Shown here one piece after another: positions 1 through 10,848 of a DNA stretch of 64,000 nucleotides. The notes beneath the pieces were generated by a model that ran no database searches, had not been told where the DNA came from, and was given only the letters and a program-made list of their open reading frames with translations. Origin of the DNA: Paramecium octaurelia (taxonomy: Eukaryota > Ciliophora > Oligohymenophorea > Peniculida > Parameciidae). The position numbers were made by a program, and so were the translations under genes. The stretch spans positions 107,509-171,508 of the forward strand of contig CAJJDP010000071.1 in the NCBI GenBank assembly GCA_905182995.1. Direction: 5' to 3'. Positions within the stretch are counted from its first letter, which is position 1; every line of letters begins with the position of its first letter.

Positions 1-199
1 TAATTATAGATTAAATTACTAAAATTATTTGGATGTCTTCAAGCAAATCTACTTCTATGAAAGAGTCTATGGATTTTATGCAGGTGCTGTACCCTACTAT
101 GGCAAAATGTTCTTAACTGCTTGGTTAACATGCACCTTAGTCAATGGAGTCATGGACAGTCAAAAGAGAGCTGCAGGATTGGAAGAATGGCAAATTTGA
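1..199 (+). CDS. 3' end of an unknown protein gene
   Basis: Open in frame 2 from the window edge to TGA at 197-199, about 65 residues. The end reads YGFYAGAVPYYGKMF, a hydrophobic LTAWLTCTLVNGV stretch, then RAAGLEEWQI. TAA and TAG codons fall in frame and are read as Gln. The aromatic, hydrophobic C-terminus suggests a small membrane-associated or mitochondrial protein, but I do not recognise the family. The gene is cut by the window start, so domain content upstream is unknown. It lies 45 bp upstream of the lipase start on the same strand. Confidence 0.6.
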
Positions 200-244
200 T
201 TAATTATAAATCAAACACAATTATCATAATAATTCTTCTTTGTT

Positions 245-1674
245 ATGAATTTTTAAATAATTCAAACAATCACATTTTACTTTTTCATCTGGGTCATCAA
301 ACCCATTGCAAATGTAGGATTATCATTGACTTACTATTCAGCCTACATAGCAATCCATTTGACAGACTATGTCCTTTCATTATTTGTCAAAGAATGTGAA
401 TCAAGAAATCAAACCTTTTTGCATAAACTTCGTAAAATACTCAACAAACACAAACCCTATCAGGGAGTATATACTCAAGCAAGTAAATTTTTGAAAATAT
501 AATATCTATAGCTGACATCATATCAGATTAGGGTTACAACTTTGAAAGCCACAAAATAATTACGGAAGATGGTTATATTCTCACAATATGGAGAATCTAC
601 AAAGATGCAACTCATCCACACCCTCACCCCATCATTATGCAACATGGCTTATTAGATAGTTCATGGTCTTGGCTTATCAACAACGATAAAAAGTTAACCT
701 TGCCATACATTTTGGCTGAATAAGGCTATGACGTATGGCTTGCAAATAATAGGGGCAATAAATATTGTATTGGACATACCAAATTCTAAAGTGTAAACTA
801 CAATCAACAATATTGGGATTGCTCCTTTGACGACCTAGCCAAATACGACTTCAAGGCCATAGTGTTATATGTGAAGAGTGTCACTCAAAGAGCCAAAGTC
901 ATATATTTGGGTCACTCTCAAGGAACTACTCAAGCATTTGCTTATCTCTCAAATAACATTGAATTCCAAAACCATCTTAAATGCTTTATCGGACTTGGTC
1001 CAGCCATGTTCATTTCTAATTTAGTATTCATTTGATATCTATTTTATAGCGATCAACCTTTTTGTAATGGGCGATTAAGTTGTACATATTTGAATTGATC
1101 TATTATTTGGGAATCCCCTATTTCTTTGTTTTTGATGATGGATTTAACATTAAAATCGGGGCTCTTTGTTATATGATTCCCTCTATATTCAGGAGCTTCT
1201 TCTTTGAGGTTACTAATCAATTGTGCGGATTTCCTTAGAAAAATAAAATCGATTTGAATCGTTTTGGTAATATGGTTGCTCATGAGCCTGGAGGTTCAGC
1301 ATCTAAGAATATCGTATAATGGTAAAGACCTTAATAATACATATTTTAGGATGTAATTCTTTAGATCGAAATAATTGTAATACTTTGACTATGGGGCTAG
1401 TTAGAATTTGGTATTGTATGGATAGAGAGATCCTCCTCCATATCCAGTGGACAATTTGAAGAACTTTACAATTCCTAAGTACTTTTATTTGGGAACAAAG
1501 GATGTAATTACAGATACGGATGATTTGGGTAAGATGTTAAATAAGTTGGATTAAACTCATATGAAGGTAGAGTTCATAGATGATTATGCTCATTTGGATT
1601 ATGTGTGGGCAGTTGATGCTCATGTTAAATTGTATCCATCCATATTAAAAAACATCAAGGAGAATTAAAATTGA
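245..1674 (+). CDS. acid-lipase-like alpha/beta hydrolase
   Basis: Four exons (245-482, 512-1023, 1050-1321, 1350-1674) with introns of 29, 26 and 28 nt, all GTA...TAG, give 448 residues. Visible motifs are DIISDQGYNFESHKIITEDGY (the N-terminal lipase segment), MQHGLLDSSWSW (oxyanion region), the nucleophile elbow GHSQGTT, an acid residue in YLGTKDVITD, and the His in YAHLDYVW; together they give an intact Ser-Asp-His triad. The family (gastric/lysosomal acid lipase, steryl ester hydrolase) cleaves ester bonds of triglycerides or steryl esters. A hydrophobic N-terminal segment of about 35 residues suggests a signal anchor or signal peptide. The gene converges on the carboxypeptidase-like gene with only 44 bp between the two stops. 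TGA is the stop; many in-frame TAA/TAG codons are read as Gln. Confidence 0.88.
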
Positions 1675-1718
1675 TCAGAAGAGTGATTAAATTTAATTAA
1701 TAATATATAGATATAATG

Positions 1719-3807
1719 TCAATCCTCAAATTTAACTAATTGATCTTCATTTTAACCATTTTGTTAAATATTTGGTGTATTTACAAGTAGTTCCTCTTCC
1801 ATTTGATGTTAATTCTATTGTTAAATATTGTAATATTAATTCTAATGCCTATTCTAACCCATTTCTAAGTATTATTCTTATTTATCCAAATCGTCCTATG
1901 ATTTGACTATCTCTAAAGCCTTATGTACTCTGTTCTCAATTTCAACTGGGTTTAGATGAGGCAATAATTACTTGTCATTGATTCCTTTATATTCTTGTTA
2001 CCCTTAATCAAGTGATTCATTCTATCGCATGGATTTAATTGGTGCAACTTAATATAGTTTGACTTGAGTAGTCAGTCTGCTCTCCACTAGGTTATGTGAT
2101 TGATATTAATCTAAATTCTTTTCATCGGATGATCCTTCAAATTTGGATTTGTTTTCTTCAATAAATTAATGGGGATCGTATATCCAGATGTATATTTTTC
2201 TAATAATCCAAGAGAAAAAGAAGATGACTGAAATGGCTGCAAAACATATGAGTAAAACATAAGATTCAGGTCTATTTGGAAATATCTATTATAGTTGTTC
2301 TTTGGAGTATTTGGCAGCCAAATCTGAAGGTGTCAAAGTTTAATACACTAGAGAATTCAGTAACGAATTTTAAAGTGAGAATATTAGATCAATTGATTCG
2401 ACAGTATTAATATAATTGTAAGAGAATCCGAATTGAGTGAGCAAGAAGACAAAATAAATGGTTTGGTTTTGATTTAACCTTCTGTTATTAACTATTTGAT
2501 ATCTATAAACTCTGTCTGTGGATGTCTCATCAATCTAGATTCCCTTCTTTAAACTTGAATCACTAGTATTTTTGATACTTTGAGTAATTACATAAGAATC
2601 TATCTGATACAGTTTTTCACCACCTTAATTCAAAGTAATGTCCATCACTATGTTGTCATTAAATTGATTATAACCTACATTCTCTACTGAAATGATGATC
2701 ACACAGCCCTTCTCATTAGACTCAAGTTGATTACACAGCATTTTACCATTTTAACAATTAAATTTCTATTAGAATTATATTCTAGATATATATAAATATC
2801 GTTTACTGTAGTGAAGGACTGTAATGCGACAACACATCCAATAAAAGATTTTAGAAGTTGAGGATTGTCTAATTTAATGTGTATTATCCAATATTAATAG
2901 TGAAGCATATGTTGTTGATTTGATAAATATAATTTTAACATAAATCGCCATTAATTTCCACTTGATACAATGTTTAATAATCTCCCATTTTTAAATTGTA
3001 CTCTTTTGAAACTTAATAAAGCAATTATTAATAAGTTGATGAATTAGTATCAGGAATGACTAACTTATCCAAATCACCTCCCATTACAATTAAAATGTTT
3101 GGTCTAATCTATTAAACCAGTTTATCAATAGCCAACGTTTCTGATTCAGAAAAGGCGTTTCTACCTCTATAGATTTGACTGCATTTGTTTGAGGACGACC
3201 CAATCTCATTGATTCCAAATTTGTATTGAAAATTCCTGGTAAGATCAACACCGAATTCATTGTATGAACATTGGTTGGAATTGGAAGGATTTCTGTTTTT
3301 AAAAATGGGGGGTATAGTTTGAGTTTGAGTAAATTAAGTTGTAATATATTGCAGTCCATCTGCATTTATTAATGGAGTGATCAACAATTGTTTGTCTGAA
3401 AGTAGAGTCGTCATAAAGGGATTCTTGTTGGACAATTGGATGGTGATAAAGTATAATTAATAAAGGAGATAGTTTACTGAGATTAAATCAGTACAGCCAC
3501 CCAACATGCCAATGATTGCTATTGAATACTTGGGAGATTTAGTTGTTGAAATTTGGATTGTCTTTATTTTGGTTCCTTAGTAAGTATTGCCAAAGGATTG
3601 CAATGACACTTAATTTGGAAATGAATTGGCCAATTTGTCAATTAATTGAGAATACTCACTCAATCCTAGATATCCTTGTATTGAACCTGAAATAAAGTAG
3701 TCCTGGAGTGTTTCTGTGTTTAGTTTCTGAATTTAAAAGGGAGTGAGTTCCAAAAATTCATGGATGGTTAAAGACTGAGTAATTTGTACAAGTAAAATAA
3801 AAATCAT
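1719..3807 (-). CDS. membrane-anchored M14 carboxypeptidase-like protein, zinc site lost
   Basis: Two exons separated by a 25-nt intron (2782-2806) give 687 residues. The order is a signal peptide (MIFILLVQITQSL), an M14 zinc-carboxypeptidase-like domain at about residues 30-330, a lumenal/extracellular beta-rich region, one TM segment near residue 530 (LLICFAAISVIFFFSWII) and a Gln-rich cytoplasmic tail. Family landmarks kept are INADGLQY, a Cys pair, GVDLTRNFQYKFG (cf. the substrate-binding NRN segment), IYRGRNAFSESET. The first zinc motif (HxxE in active enzymes) aligns with LGGCTDLIS, and the third ligand region (SFHS) aligns with VMGGDL, so all His ligands appear absent. I infer a non-catalytic, receptor- or adhesion-like role. 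The 3' two-thirds are re-read after the gap at 4027. The start is the first Met, giving a clean signal peptide. Confidence 0.78.
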
Positions 3808-3819
3808 AATTAATTAATT
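3808..3819. promoter_or_regulatory. 12-bp divergent start-to-start spacer
   Basis: Only 12 bp separate the ATG of the minus-strand carboxypeptidase-like gene (3807) and the ATG of the plus-strand kinase-like gene (3820). The spacer is pure A/T apart from flanking codons. The same spacer is re-read at 5228-5239. If both start codons are correct, the promoters must lie within the partner's coding sequence. Confidence 0.5.
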
Positions 3820-4026
3820 ATGTAAATTGCTAATTATAAAATTGAACTTCCCATCTCTTTGGATTAATCTTACTAGTAGTTATACCGAGGATTCGATGAC
3901 AGCAAATAATCCCACTACATTAATATCTTCCCTAAGTCTGAATTGGATTCTCTGATGTATGAAAGCATATCAAAGAAAATTCAATGTTACCACTACATTA
4001 AGGATGCATTCGAAGATGACAAAAAT
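3820..4026 (+). pseudogene. truncated first reading of the kinase-like gene (artefact)
   Basis: Identical to 5240-5446 and cut by the N at 4027. It contains the first 69 codons of the kinase-like gene and is not an independent gene. Confidence 0.85.
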
Positions 4027-4027
4027 N

Positions 4028-5227
4028 TACAGTTTTTCACCACCTTAATTCAAAGTAATGTCCATCACTATGTTGTCATTAAATTGATTATAACCTACAT
4101 TCTCTACTGAAATGATGATCACACAGCCCTTCTCATTAGACTCAAGTTGATTACACAGCATTTTACCATTTTAACAATTAAATTTCTATTAGAATTATAT
4201 TCTAGATATATATAAATATCGTTTACTGTAGTGAAGGACTGTAATGCGACAACACATCCAATAAAAGATTTTAGAAGTTGAGGATTGTCTAATTTAATGT
4301 GTATTATCCAATATTAATAGTGAAGCATATGTTGTTGATTTGATAAATATAATTTTAACATAAATCGCCATTAATTTCCACTTGATACAATGTTTAATAA
4401 TCTCCCATTTTTAAATTGTACTCTTTTGAAACTTAATAAAGCAATTATTAATAAGTTGATGAATTAGTATCAGGAATGACTAACTTATCCAAATCACCTC
4501 CCATTACAATTAAAATGTTTGGTCTAATCTATTAAACCAGTTTATCAATAGCCAACGTTTCTGATTCAGAAAAGGCGTTTCTACCTCTATAGATTTGACT
4601 GCATTTGTTTGAGGACGACCCAATCTCATTGATTCCAAATTTGTATTGAAAATTCCTGGTAAGATCAACACCGAATTCATTGTATGAACATTGGTTGGAA
4701 TTGGAAGGATTTCTGTTTTTAAAAATGGGGGGTATAGTTTGAGTTTGAGTAAATTAAGTTGTAATATATTGCAGTCCATCTGCATTTATTAATGGAGTGA
4801 TCAACAATTGTTTGTCTGAAAGTAGAGTCGTCATAAAGGGATTCTTGTTGGACAATTGGATGGTGATAAAGTATAATTAATAAAGGAGATAGTTTACTGA
4901 GATTAAATCAGTACAGCCACCCAACATGCCAATGATTGCTATTGAATACTTGGGAGATTTAGTTGTTGAAATTTGGATTGTCTTTATTTTGGTTCCTTAG
5001 TAAGTATTGCCAAAGGATTGCAATGACACTTAATTTGGAAATGAATTGGCCAATTTGTCAATTAATTGAGAATACTCACTCAATCCTAGATATCCTTGTA
5101 TTGAACCTGAAATAAAGTAGTCCTGGAGTGTTTCTGTGTTTAGTTTCTGAATTTAAAAGGGAGTGAGTTCCAAAAATTCATGGATGGTTAAAGACTGAGT
5201 AATTTGTACAAGTAAAATAAAAATCAT
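4028..5227 (-). pseudogene. duplicated 5' fragment of the carboxypeptidase-like gene (artefact)
   Basis: Identical to 2608-3807: same start codon, signal peptide and carboxypeptidase-like domain, including the 25-nt intron at 4202-4226. It is cut at the N (4027), so it lacks the 3' part of the gene. It should be treated as the same gene as 1719-3807, not a paralogue. Confidence 0.85.
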
Positions 5228-5446
5228 AATTAATTAATTATGTAAATTGCTAATTATAAAATTGAACTTCCCATCTCTTTGGATTAATCTTACTAGTAGT
5301 TATACCGAGGATTCGATGACAGCAAATAATCCCACTACATTAATATCTTCCCTAAGTCTGAATTGGATTCTCTGATGTATGAAAGCATATCAAAGAAAAT
5401 TCAATGTTACCACTACATTAAGGATGCATTCGAAGATGACAAAAAT
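4028..5446. repeat. second copy of the 1,419-bp duplication
   Basis: Exact re-reading of 2608-4026. Sequence continues uniquely beyond 5446 into the rest of the kinase-like gene, so this copy belongs to the downstream contig. Confidence 0.93.
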
Positions 5447-6541
5447 CTAATCATTTCTTATTCGAACAGCAATGCTTGGATTAAAATGCCTTCTAAAATT
5501 ACAAACGATCAATTAAACACATATCTGAAGCAATTGTATGATCTCTATTCGTTAGATATTTTAGGATTTTATGATTTCAATCCTGACTTCCTTTACATCC
5601 ATCAAAATACAGTTTATATCACTGATTATGGATTAAGATATTACCTCCACTAAATTAAATACCAACAATTATATAACAACAATTATCATTAAAACTAGTT
5701 GATCAAAACTTGGATGTTTGGCAGTTTGCTGTATTGTGTGACAACTGGAACAAAAGACCCAAGTTTTCTAATTAAATCCAATCAAAAGCAAATCAATTTC
5801 CACATTGAATATAATTGTAGATAGAATAATATTAGCGAAGACAATATAAATTTTATTAAGATCTTACTTCGAGCAGATCATGACATTCGTCCTGCATTTG
5901 ATCAACTGGCTAACCTGCCCAAACTACAAAATAGACAATTTGTTAAACTCTATTCTCAACCCTCCTCCAATCATAACAAACAGAGAATAATCAAAAAACT
6001 AAATAATAATGACTAGTAAATTCCCAAATCCCCAAACACGCATACACAATCATAGTTTGCTTTTAGTAGACATCATAGCAAGGTTAAGTTGGCCTTGAAG
6101 TCGAATCTCTTTTATTCATCCTAAAAATAGATAAAGAATTCCAAATTAAATTAATATCAACTTGCTTCACAATTAATCAAGTCTAAAGTGACTCAAAAAC
6201 ATGGACAAGTTATCAAGAATATTTCAACAACAAAATCTTTTTATACTCAAAACCAAGTCTAAAACTAAACTGCCTTAAATGAATAATCTCGCTAGAATCC
6301 CAGAATCAATTAGAAGAAACTATCAATAAACATAGATGTTGTCAAACCAAGTAGGACTACGTCTGTCAACACAAAATCATTAGATTAGCATTCAGTTGCT
6401 GAAACCAATCCATTGCCAATTAAATCTATTTAAGAAAATAAATTCGAATTCAGATAAAAACCCAGAAAGAATTAAATTAATTCTTTTGAGTAAAACTTTT
6501 ACTTTAAAGAAGAAGACGATAAGTCCGATTTCAGTTTTTGA
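5240..6541 (+). CDS. protein-kinase-like protein with degenerate catalytic loop
   Basis: Single exon, 433 residues, TGA stop. The first ~210 residues follow a protein-kinase fold: an N-lobe segment (LYRGFDDSKQSHYINIFPK), a catalytic-loop equivalent FYDFNPDFLYI where kinases have HRDxKPENILI, ITDYGLRYY for the DFG segment, WMFGSLLYCVTTG for the F-helix region, and LLRADHDIRPAFDQL for the terminal RP helix. The loop Asp and the metal-binding Asp are present, but Lys is Asn and the metal-binding Asn is Phe; I see no clear glycine-rich loop. This suggests a pseudokinase or a very divergent kinase. The C-terminal half is basic and rich in Gln, Ser and Lys, with no recognised domain. The start was chosen because earlier in-frame sequence is only the 12-bp spacer. 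Confidence 0.6.
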
Positions 6542-6595
6542 TTTAATTGTATTCATAAAATGGAAGAATTTTTAATAAATTATGTGATTATAGAA

Positions 6596-7369
6596 TCATT
6601 AATTCAAAGGAATAAGGGCTCCTAATTCTTCTAGGATGTTCTGTCTTAATTGGTTTTTAGCTTCCACATCTTGTTCAACATTCCATTATTCCAAAATCAC
6701 TTATCCAATTTAATGAAGAGTTTCGAATACTTTGTTAGCGAATTCGTCTTCTGGTTAGGGTGGTTGAGGAGGTCTGGGATGTGGTGGTCTTGGATGATTT
6801 TCATCCTTTTCTTCAGCAATTCGACTAACAACAGGTTAAATCTCCATTGGTTCCACTGGAGTTTCAGCAACTGGAAGGAGATTTTCTAAATTTTATATTA
6901 GAAGAGCTCTGATTTCATTTTGTAAAACTGGATCTTCGGTTTGTCTCCAATCTTCAAGAATTCCTTTTTCGATTTATCTCAGAGTCTTAAACACTGATCT
7001 AGTGAATTCATCTGGTTTGGGTCTATGATCATCAGGTCTGGGTCTGTGATCTGGTCTTGGTTTATGGGATCTCTCTTAGTCTTCTTCTGAGGTTTCTGAA
7101 TCATCTGAGCCTGATGAGGAATAAAAAGAATATGAATATGAATCCGAATCCGAATCTTCGGAAGAACTGTAGGAAGAGTACTCATCATCTGATTCTCCTG
7201 AATAGCTTTGATCATAGGATGGTGCATCAGAATAATCATTTGATGATTCGTTTGAAGATCCAGAATAGCTACTTGAATCTTCATCTTGATGTTTGTTCAT
7301 TCTGTCTGAGCCTCTCAAACTACTAAAGGCAATGGTAATTAATAAGAAGGATATGAGTAAATGTTTCAT
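6596..7369 (-). CDS. secreted acidic Ser/Asp-rich protein with two helical repeats
   Basis: Single exon, 257 residues. A signal peptide (MKHLLISFLLITIAFSS) is followed by a ~75-residue tract of Ser, Asp, Tyr and Glu (SSSYSGSSNESSNDYSD and similar), then two related units. Each has a Pro/Arg/His linker (RPRPDDHRPKPDEF; HPRPPHPRPPQPP) and an amphipathic segment (FTRSVFKTLRQIEKGILEDW; FANKVFETLHQIGQVILEQW). Secretion is supported by the leader, while function is unknown. The acidic tract could bind calcium or be heavily phosphorylated, which is only inference. The gene converges with the kinase-like gene, with 54 bp between stops. Confidence 0.72.
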
Positions 7370-7515
7370 TAATATATATAGGATGAGCTTGGAGATTAGG
7401 ATTTTTAAATAGGGATATTCTATAACTCTATTATAGAACGATCTATAATATTATTTAATATTATATATTATTGTTGATTAATCAAAATAAAATAATTTTA
7501 TATAGATGCAACATT

Positions 7516-8856
7516 TCATTAATAATTCAATTTTTTTGTTATTAAATCTTTGATTAGATTCACTTATTTAATTATTTGGCTTTCATTGATTCCTGAATTG
7601 CGTAAATACTCAATTAACACTTCAGTTTCTGCTCTGTCATCCCAACTCAACGATCCCTTTTACTTCTTTCTCACAACATCATTGTGATAGAACATCTGCT
7701 CCTCATATTTGACATTGTCGTAGGATATAGTATTGGTATAATTGTAGGGCACCAATCTGGTTTCTGTCGATGATGCTGGTGCCCAGGCTTGGATATAGAT
7801 TTCGCCTTCAAAGAATTCAGTTGGATCATTGATTTCTGTAGGATAAGCGCAACGGAATTTCAACATGGCCTTGATGGACATAGAATGGATTGAGATACCT
7901 TTTAAGGTTTGAGGATTTTCACCCATTCCATTTGTAATTGATTGTCTCTTAGTACTGCTTACTCATTTTCCATTGGGGTCATGCATTTAAAATTGGCAGT
8001 TCGAATGTCTGAAATGAATAGATAATCATTCTTGTTAATTAATTCATACCTAAAACAATTCCTTAAACCTTTAGGCTTCTTCGTTAGTGAAACAACGTTA
8101 GTATATAGTTATCTTTGGTCCCTATTTAACCTAAAAGTCGTTTGGATCAAATAAATAAAATTTGTGATTTTAAAATAAATCTGATAAGAATTATATGTGA
8201 AATCCTGGAGCTGCTCCTGCATAGATAATATTCCTAGATAAACAACCATACTTTGTCAAAAACCAAATCTCACTTATCAGTAATTTCCGTTGACCCCAAT
8301 GAACAACATCTTCCTTCTCTCTTTATGCTCTTGAGTAATATTTTTTTCGTCTATTGTTCTCTTACAACAGTAATTGAATAGGTTCATTGCATTTTTTAAT
8401 CTAAATCAATTATTACTTCAGCAAATTTGTTTAATTATAAGTCATTAATTTATCCTCCTCCTCAATTTTTATTTTAGAAGGTACAACGATTTTTGGAATC
8501 TCAAGTGTTTGTGGTTGTACAATCACCTTTGGTACCTTGAGTTCAAAATGAGTGTGAGTAATTTCCATTGAAATTTTGGTTTCTTTATTTTCCAATGGAT
8601 CCTATTTTGGATGTTAAACCTCCTATAACATTTTACTTTGCTCAAGATTGACTTAATCAGCAATAGATTTGTTTATCTGATCCTCCAATTTGATAACAAT
8701 TTTATTTATTTTTTTCTCCTGTTTTGAATTTAATCCTATTACAAGCTTTTCCTTTGGCATCAAAGTCATCTATGGCCTTTGGCTATTTAGTACTATTTGA
8801 CTAGAATGAGACATGTCCAGAATCTTCTTTGTAGATTATACAATTCGCATAGACAT
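7516..8856 (-). CDS. VP39-like (poly(A) polymerase regulatory subunit family) cap 2'-O-methyltransferase homologue
   Basis: 430 residues after removal of two introns. The first ~170 residues are a low-complexity, Lys/Gln-rich extension. The rest matches the PARP_regulatory/VP39 family in order: DVVHWGQRKLLISEIWFL, the SAM-binding motif IYAGAAPGFHIQFLSDLF, YLFDPNDF, KITIYQRCFT, LFISDIRTA, ENEQAVLRDNQLQMEWVKIL (catalytic region) and IYIQAWAPASSTETRLV. Poxvirus VP39 methylates the 2'-O of the mRNA cap; cellular homologues occur in protists, so an mRNA cap or RNA-processing role is likely. A 29-nt intron (7870-7898) ends in AAG, not TAG. The other is 19 nt, at either 8050-8068 (GTT...TAG) or 8031-8049 (GTA...AAG); both restore frame. 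Start is the first in-frame Met. Confidence 0.85.
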
Positions 8857-9095
8857 TTTAATAAACCAATAAATAATAAGAATAAAAATATTGGACAAGG
8901 GTTCATGTACAAATTATTTGATATACAAAATTATGGAATTGGTTGATTTATCAATTCATTGAAGAATATTCTAAAATCCTTACCTTTTTAAATATGTAAT
9001 GACTTTTTCAATTCATTTAATACTGAGAAATGTTAATTAATAGTTGGTGAAATACAATAAAATAATATTTTATGTTTGTGAATCAATTAAAAAAT

Positions 9096-9939
9096 TCATG
9101 CATCTTTGGTTTTTATTTATAATAGAGCCAATTTCTCTAAATCGTATTACTCTAATTGCTTATAGAAATGAACAGCAATATCTAATTATGGAATAAAGGA
9201 TTGTAATAACTCAATGCCTAATTTCAAGGGCATTTTTATTTCATTAATCAAATAAGCTAAGATAAAGCATGGACCAATATTAAGTCCATCTCTACAATGA
9301 ATAAGCACTTTGCCTTTTTATAGTAAAGTCTACATAATAATTATTGAAATATTCTACTTCTCTTATGAATCTATTACTAATTCTAAAGTGTTTTTTAATA
9401 TCCTCATCAGAAGTATTGTGAACATCAATATTTAAATATTTAAAGTACTTAGTTCTCTTAGTGTATTCCATAGAGGTTAGATTCAATACATTCGTAACTG
9501 CTTTTTACAACAAGTATTTTGTCCATAAACCCATTGCAAATCCGCATAGATAAATTCCAGGTTGAATTTCAATGAATAAAGTCTCCTTTAATTGGGATTG
9601 ATAGTTGTAAGGACAAAAAGATAGATGAGGAAACCTTAGACAAACGATATCCTCCTCCTCTTCTCCATATTCATCCAATCTCCCTTCTCCTATAACCTTT
9701 GTCCCTTTCTCCTCATCATCTTACCCTCTAAGAGTCTTTCTTGATTATTAGTGACTACCAATTTTCAATTGAGATCGCTTTTCACTTTCCTTAGATCCTA
9801 ACATTTTCCTCTCATCCTCTTAAGGAACTGCTAATTCCTTTCTGGATTTTTGATCTGAAATAATTTCTTTTTTCGAAGCACCCTCTAAGCTTTAATTCGT
9901 TCTCCTGAATTGAGAACTCTTATCTGTTCGATTGAGCAT
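9096..9939 (-). CDS. dual-specificity-phosphatase-like protein, catalytic Arg missing
   Basis: Two exons with a 28-nt intron (9330-9357) give 271 residues. A charged, probably disordered N-terminus (~105 residues, with a GEEEED tract) precedes a DSP domain: EIQPGIYLCGFAMGLWTKYL, AVTNVLNLT, YLNIDVHNTSDEDI, and the P-loop region GKVLIHCRDGLNIGPCFILAYL. The canonical loop is HCxxGxxRS; here Cys and Gly are kept but the phosphate-binding Arg is Ile (HCRDGLNI). Catalysis would be strongly impaired, so a phosphate-binding or scaffold pseudophosphatase is the likely role. TGA stop at 9096-9098. Confidence 0.75.
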
Positions 9940-10170
9940 AGCTCTTATAATATTAAAATAATAATATAATTAAGTTGTTTCATTTTTTAAATTAAATTTC
10001 TTAGGTTTATTCAAATAGTATTGTAATAAAAGAAAGGATTGGATCTAAAAAAATTGTTGTTTGTTTTTACTAATATAATTGAAACAATTAAATAAACTGA
10101 GAATAAATAGCTATCTATTAGTAATTAATATATTTTAATGATGGATTCTATGTTGATATTTTGGTAATAA

Positions 10171-10761
10171 TCATTTCATAAATGGACAATGTTGTTTGGC
10201 TATATGATAATTTTGACCCATTGAGGCTAATCCTTCAATAATTTTCCAAGGTTGATGTCTTTGTTCTTTAATGGATAGAGCATCTCTGGCCAAGTTATTC
10301 ATAACCGAAATACAATGAGTTGGGAAGATGTCTTCAAGTAACTTAGCCTTGGAACTACATCTACTCAAGGTGGAGACTAGTTATTATTGGATGTTGGTTG
10401 TTTAGTCAATTAATTCATCAGAGAATCCATTTTGAATAAATGCATTATATGCATTATAAGCATCTTCGGCAATATCCACTGAATTTTGTAGACAAGTCAA
10501 AGTTTTGTTATGCTCTTCCAATATGTCTTAGCTACTGGATGAGGAACAAGCATTTTTCAATTTGACGATTTCAACGATGATTCCGATAACATCTTTAACT
10601 TGATTGCAGAATTTATGTCTAGCAATATCCAAACCAAAGACAAATAAATCTTTAGTAAGGTATCCTATTTCCTCAATGCATGGAACATTAATCTTTTGGA
10701 TTTTCTCTAAAGGATTGGATAAAGTTAGAACCATTAAGCATGTTATCACTAATATCTTCAT
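10171..10761 (-). CDS. small secreted protein, unknown function
   Basis: Single exon, 196 residues. A clear signal peptide (MKILVITCLMVLTLSNP) precedes a mature part that looks mostly helical and contains several spaced cysteines (VPCIEEIGYLT, HKFCNQVKDVIG, KNACSSSSS, LTCLQNS, SRCSSKAK, THCISVM, QHCPFMK), consistent with disulfides. No TM segment follows, so it is probably secreted or vacuolar. I do not recognise the family. It lies 87 bp downstream of the MOK-like kinase on the same strand. Confidence 0.7.
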
Positions 10762-10848
10762 TTTTAATTATAATTGGAAAATGATGATGATTCAAAAGCA
10801 CATTAATATTAAATAGATGATGAATCATAAGTTCAAAAATTAAATTAA

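Larger units (their letters stand above)
2608..4026. repeat. first copy of a 1,419-bp exact duplication (assembly overlap)
   Basis: This block is repeated, as far as I can read identically, at 4028-5446 (offset 1,420), separated by the single N at 4027. It covers the 5' part of the carboxypeptidase-like gene and the first 207 bp of the kinase-like gene. The first copy ends mid-gene at the N and the second copy begins mid-gene right after it. That pattern fits two overlapping contigs placed end to end across a one-base gap rather than a real tandem duplication. Confidence 0.93.

Noticed and set aside
2608..5446. Tandem paralogous carboxypeptidase-like genes
   Set aside because: Sequence identity is complete and breaks exactly at an N; better explained as a contig overlap.
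7057..7326. Open frames on the plus strand opposite the secreted acidic protein
   Set aside because: They are antisense reflections of the repetitive Ser/Asp codons; the minus strand has a signal peptide and a single long frame ending in TGA.
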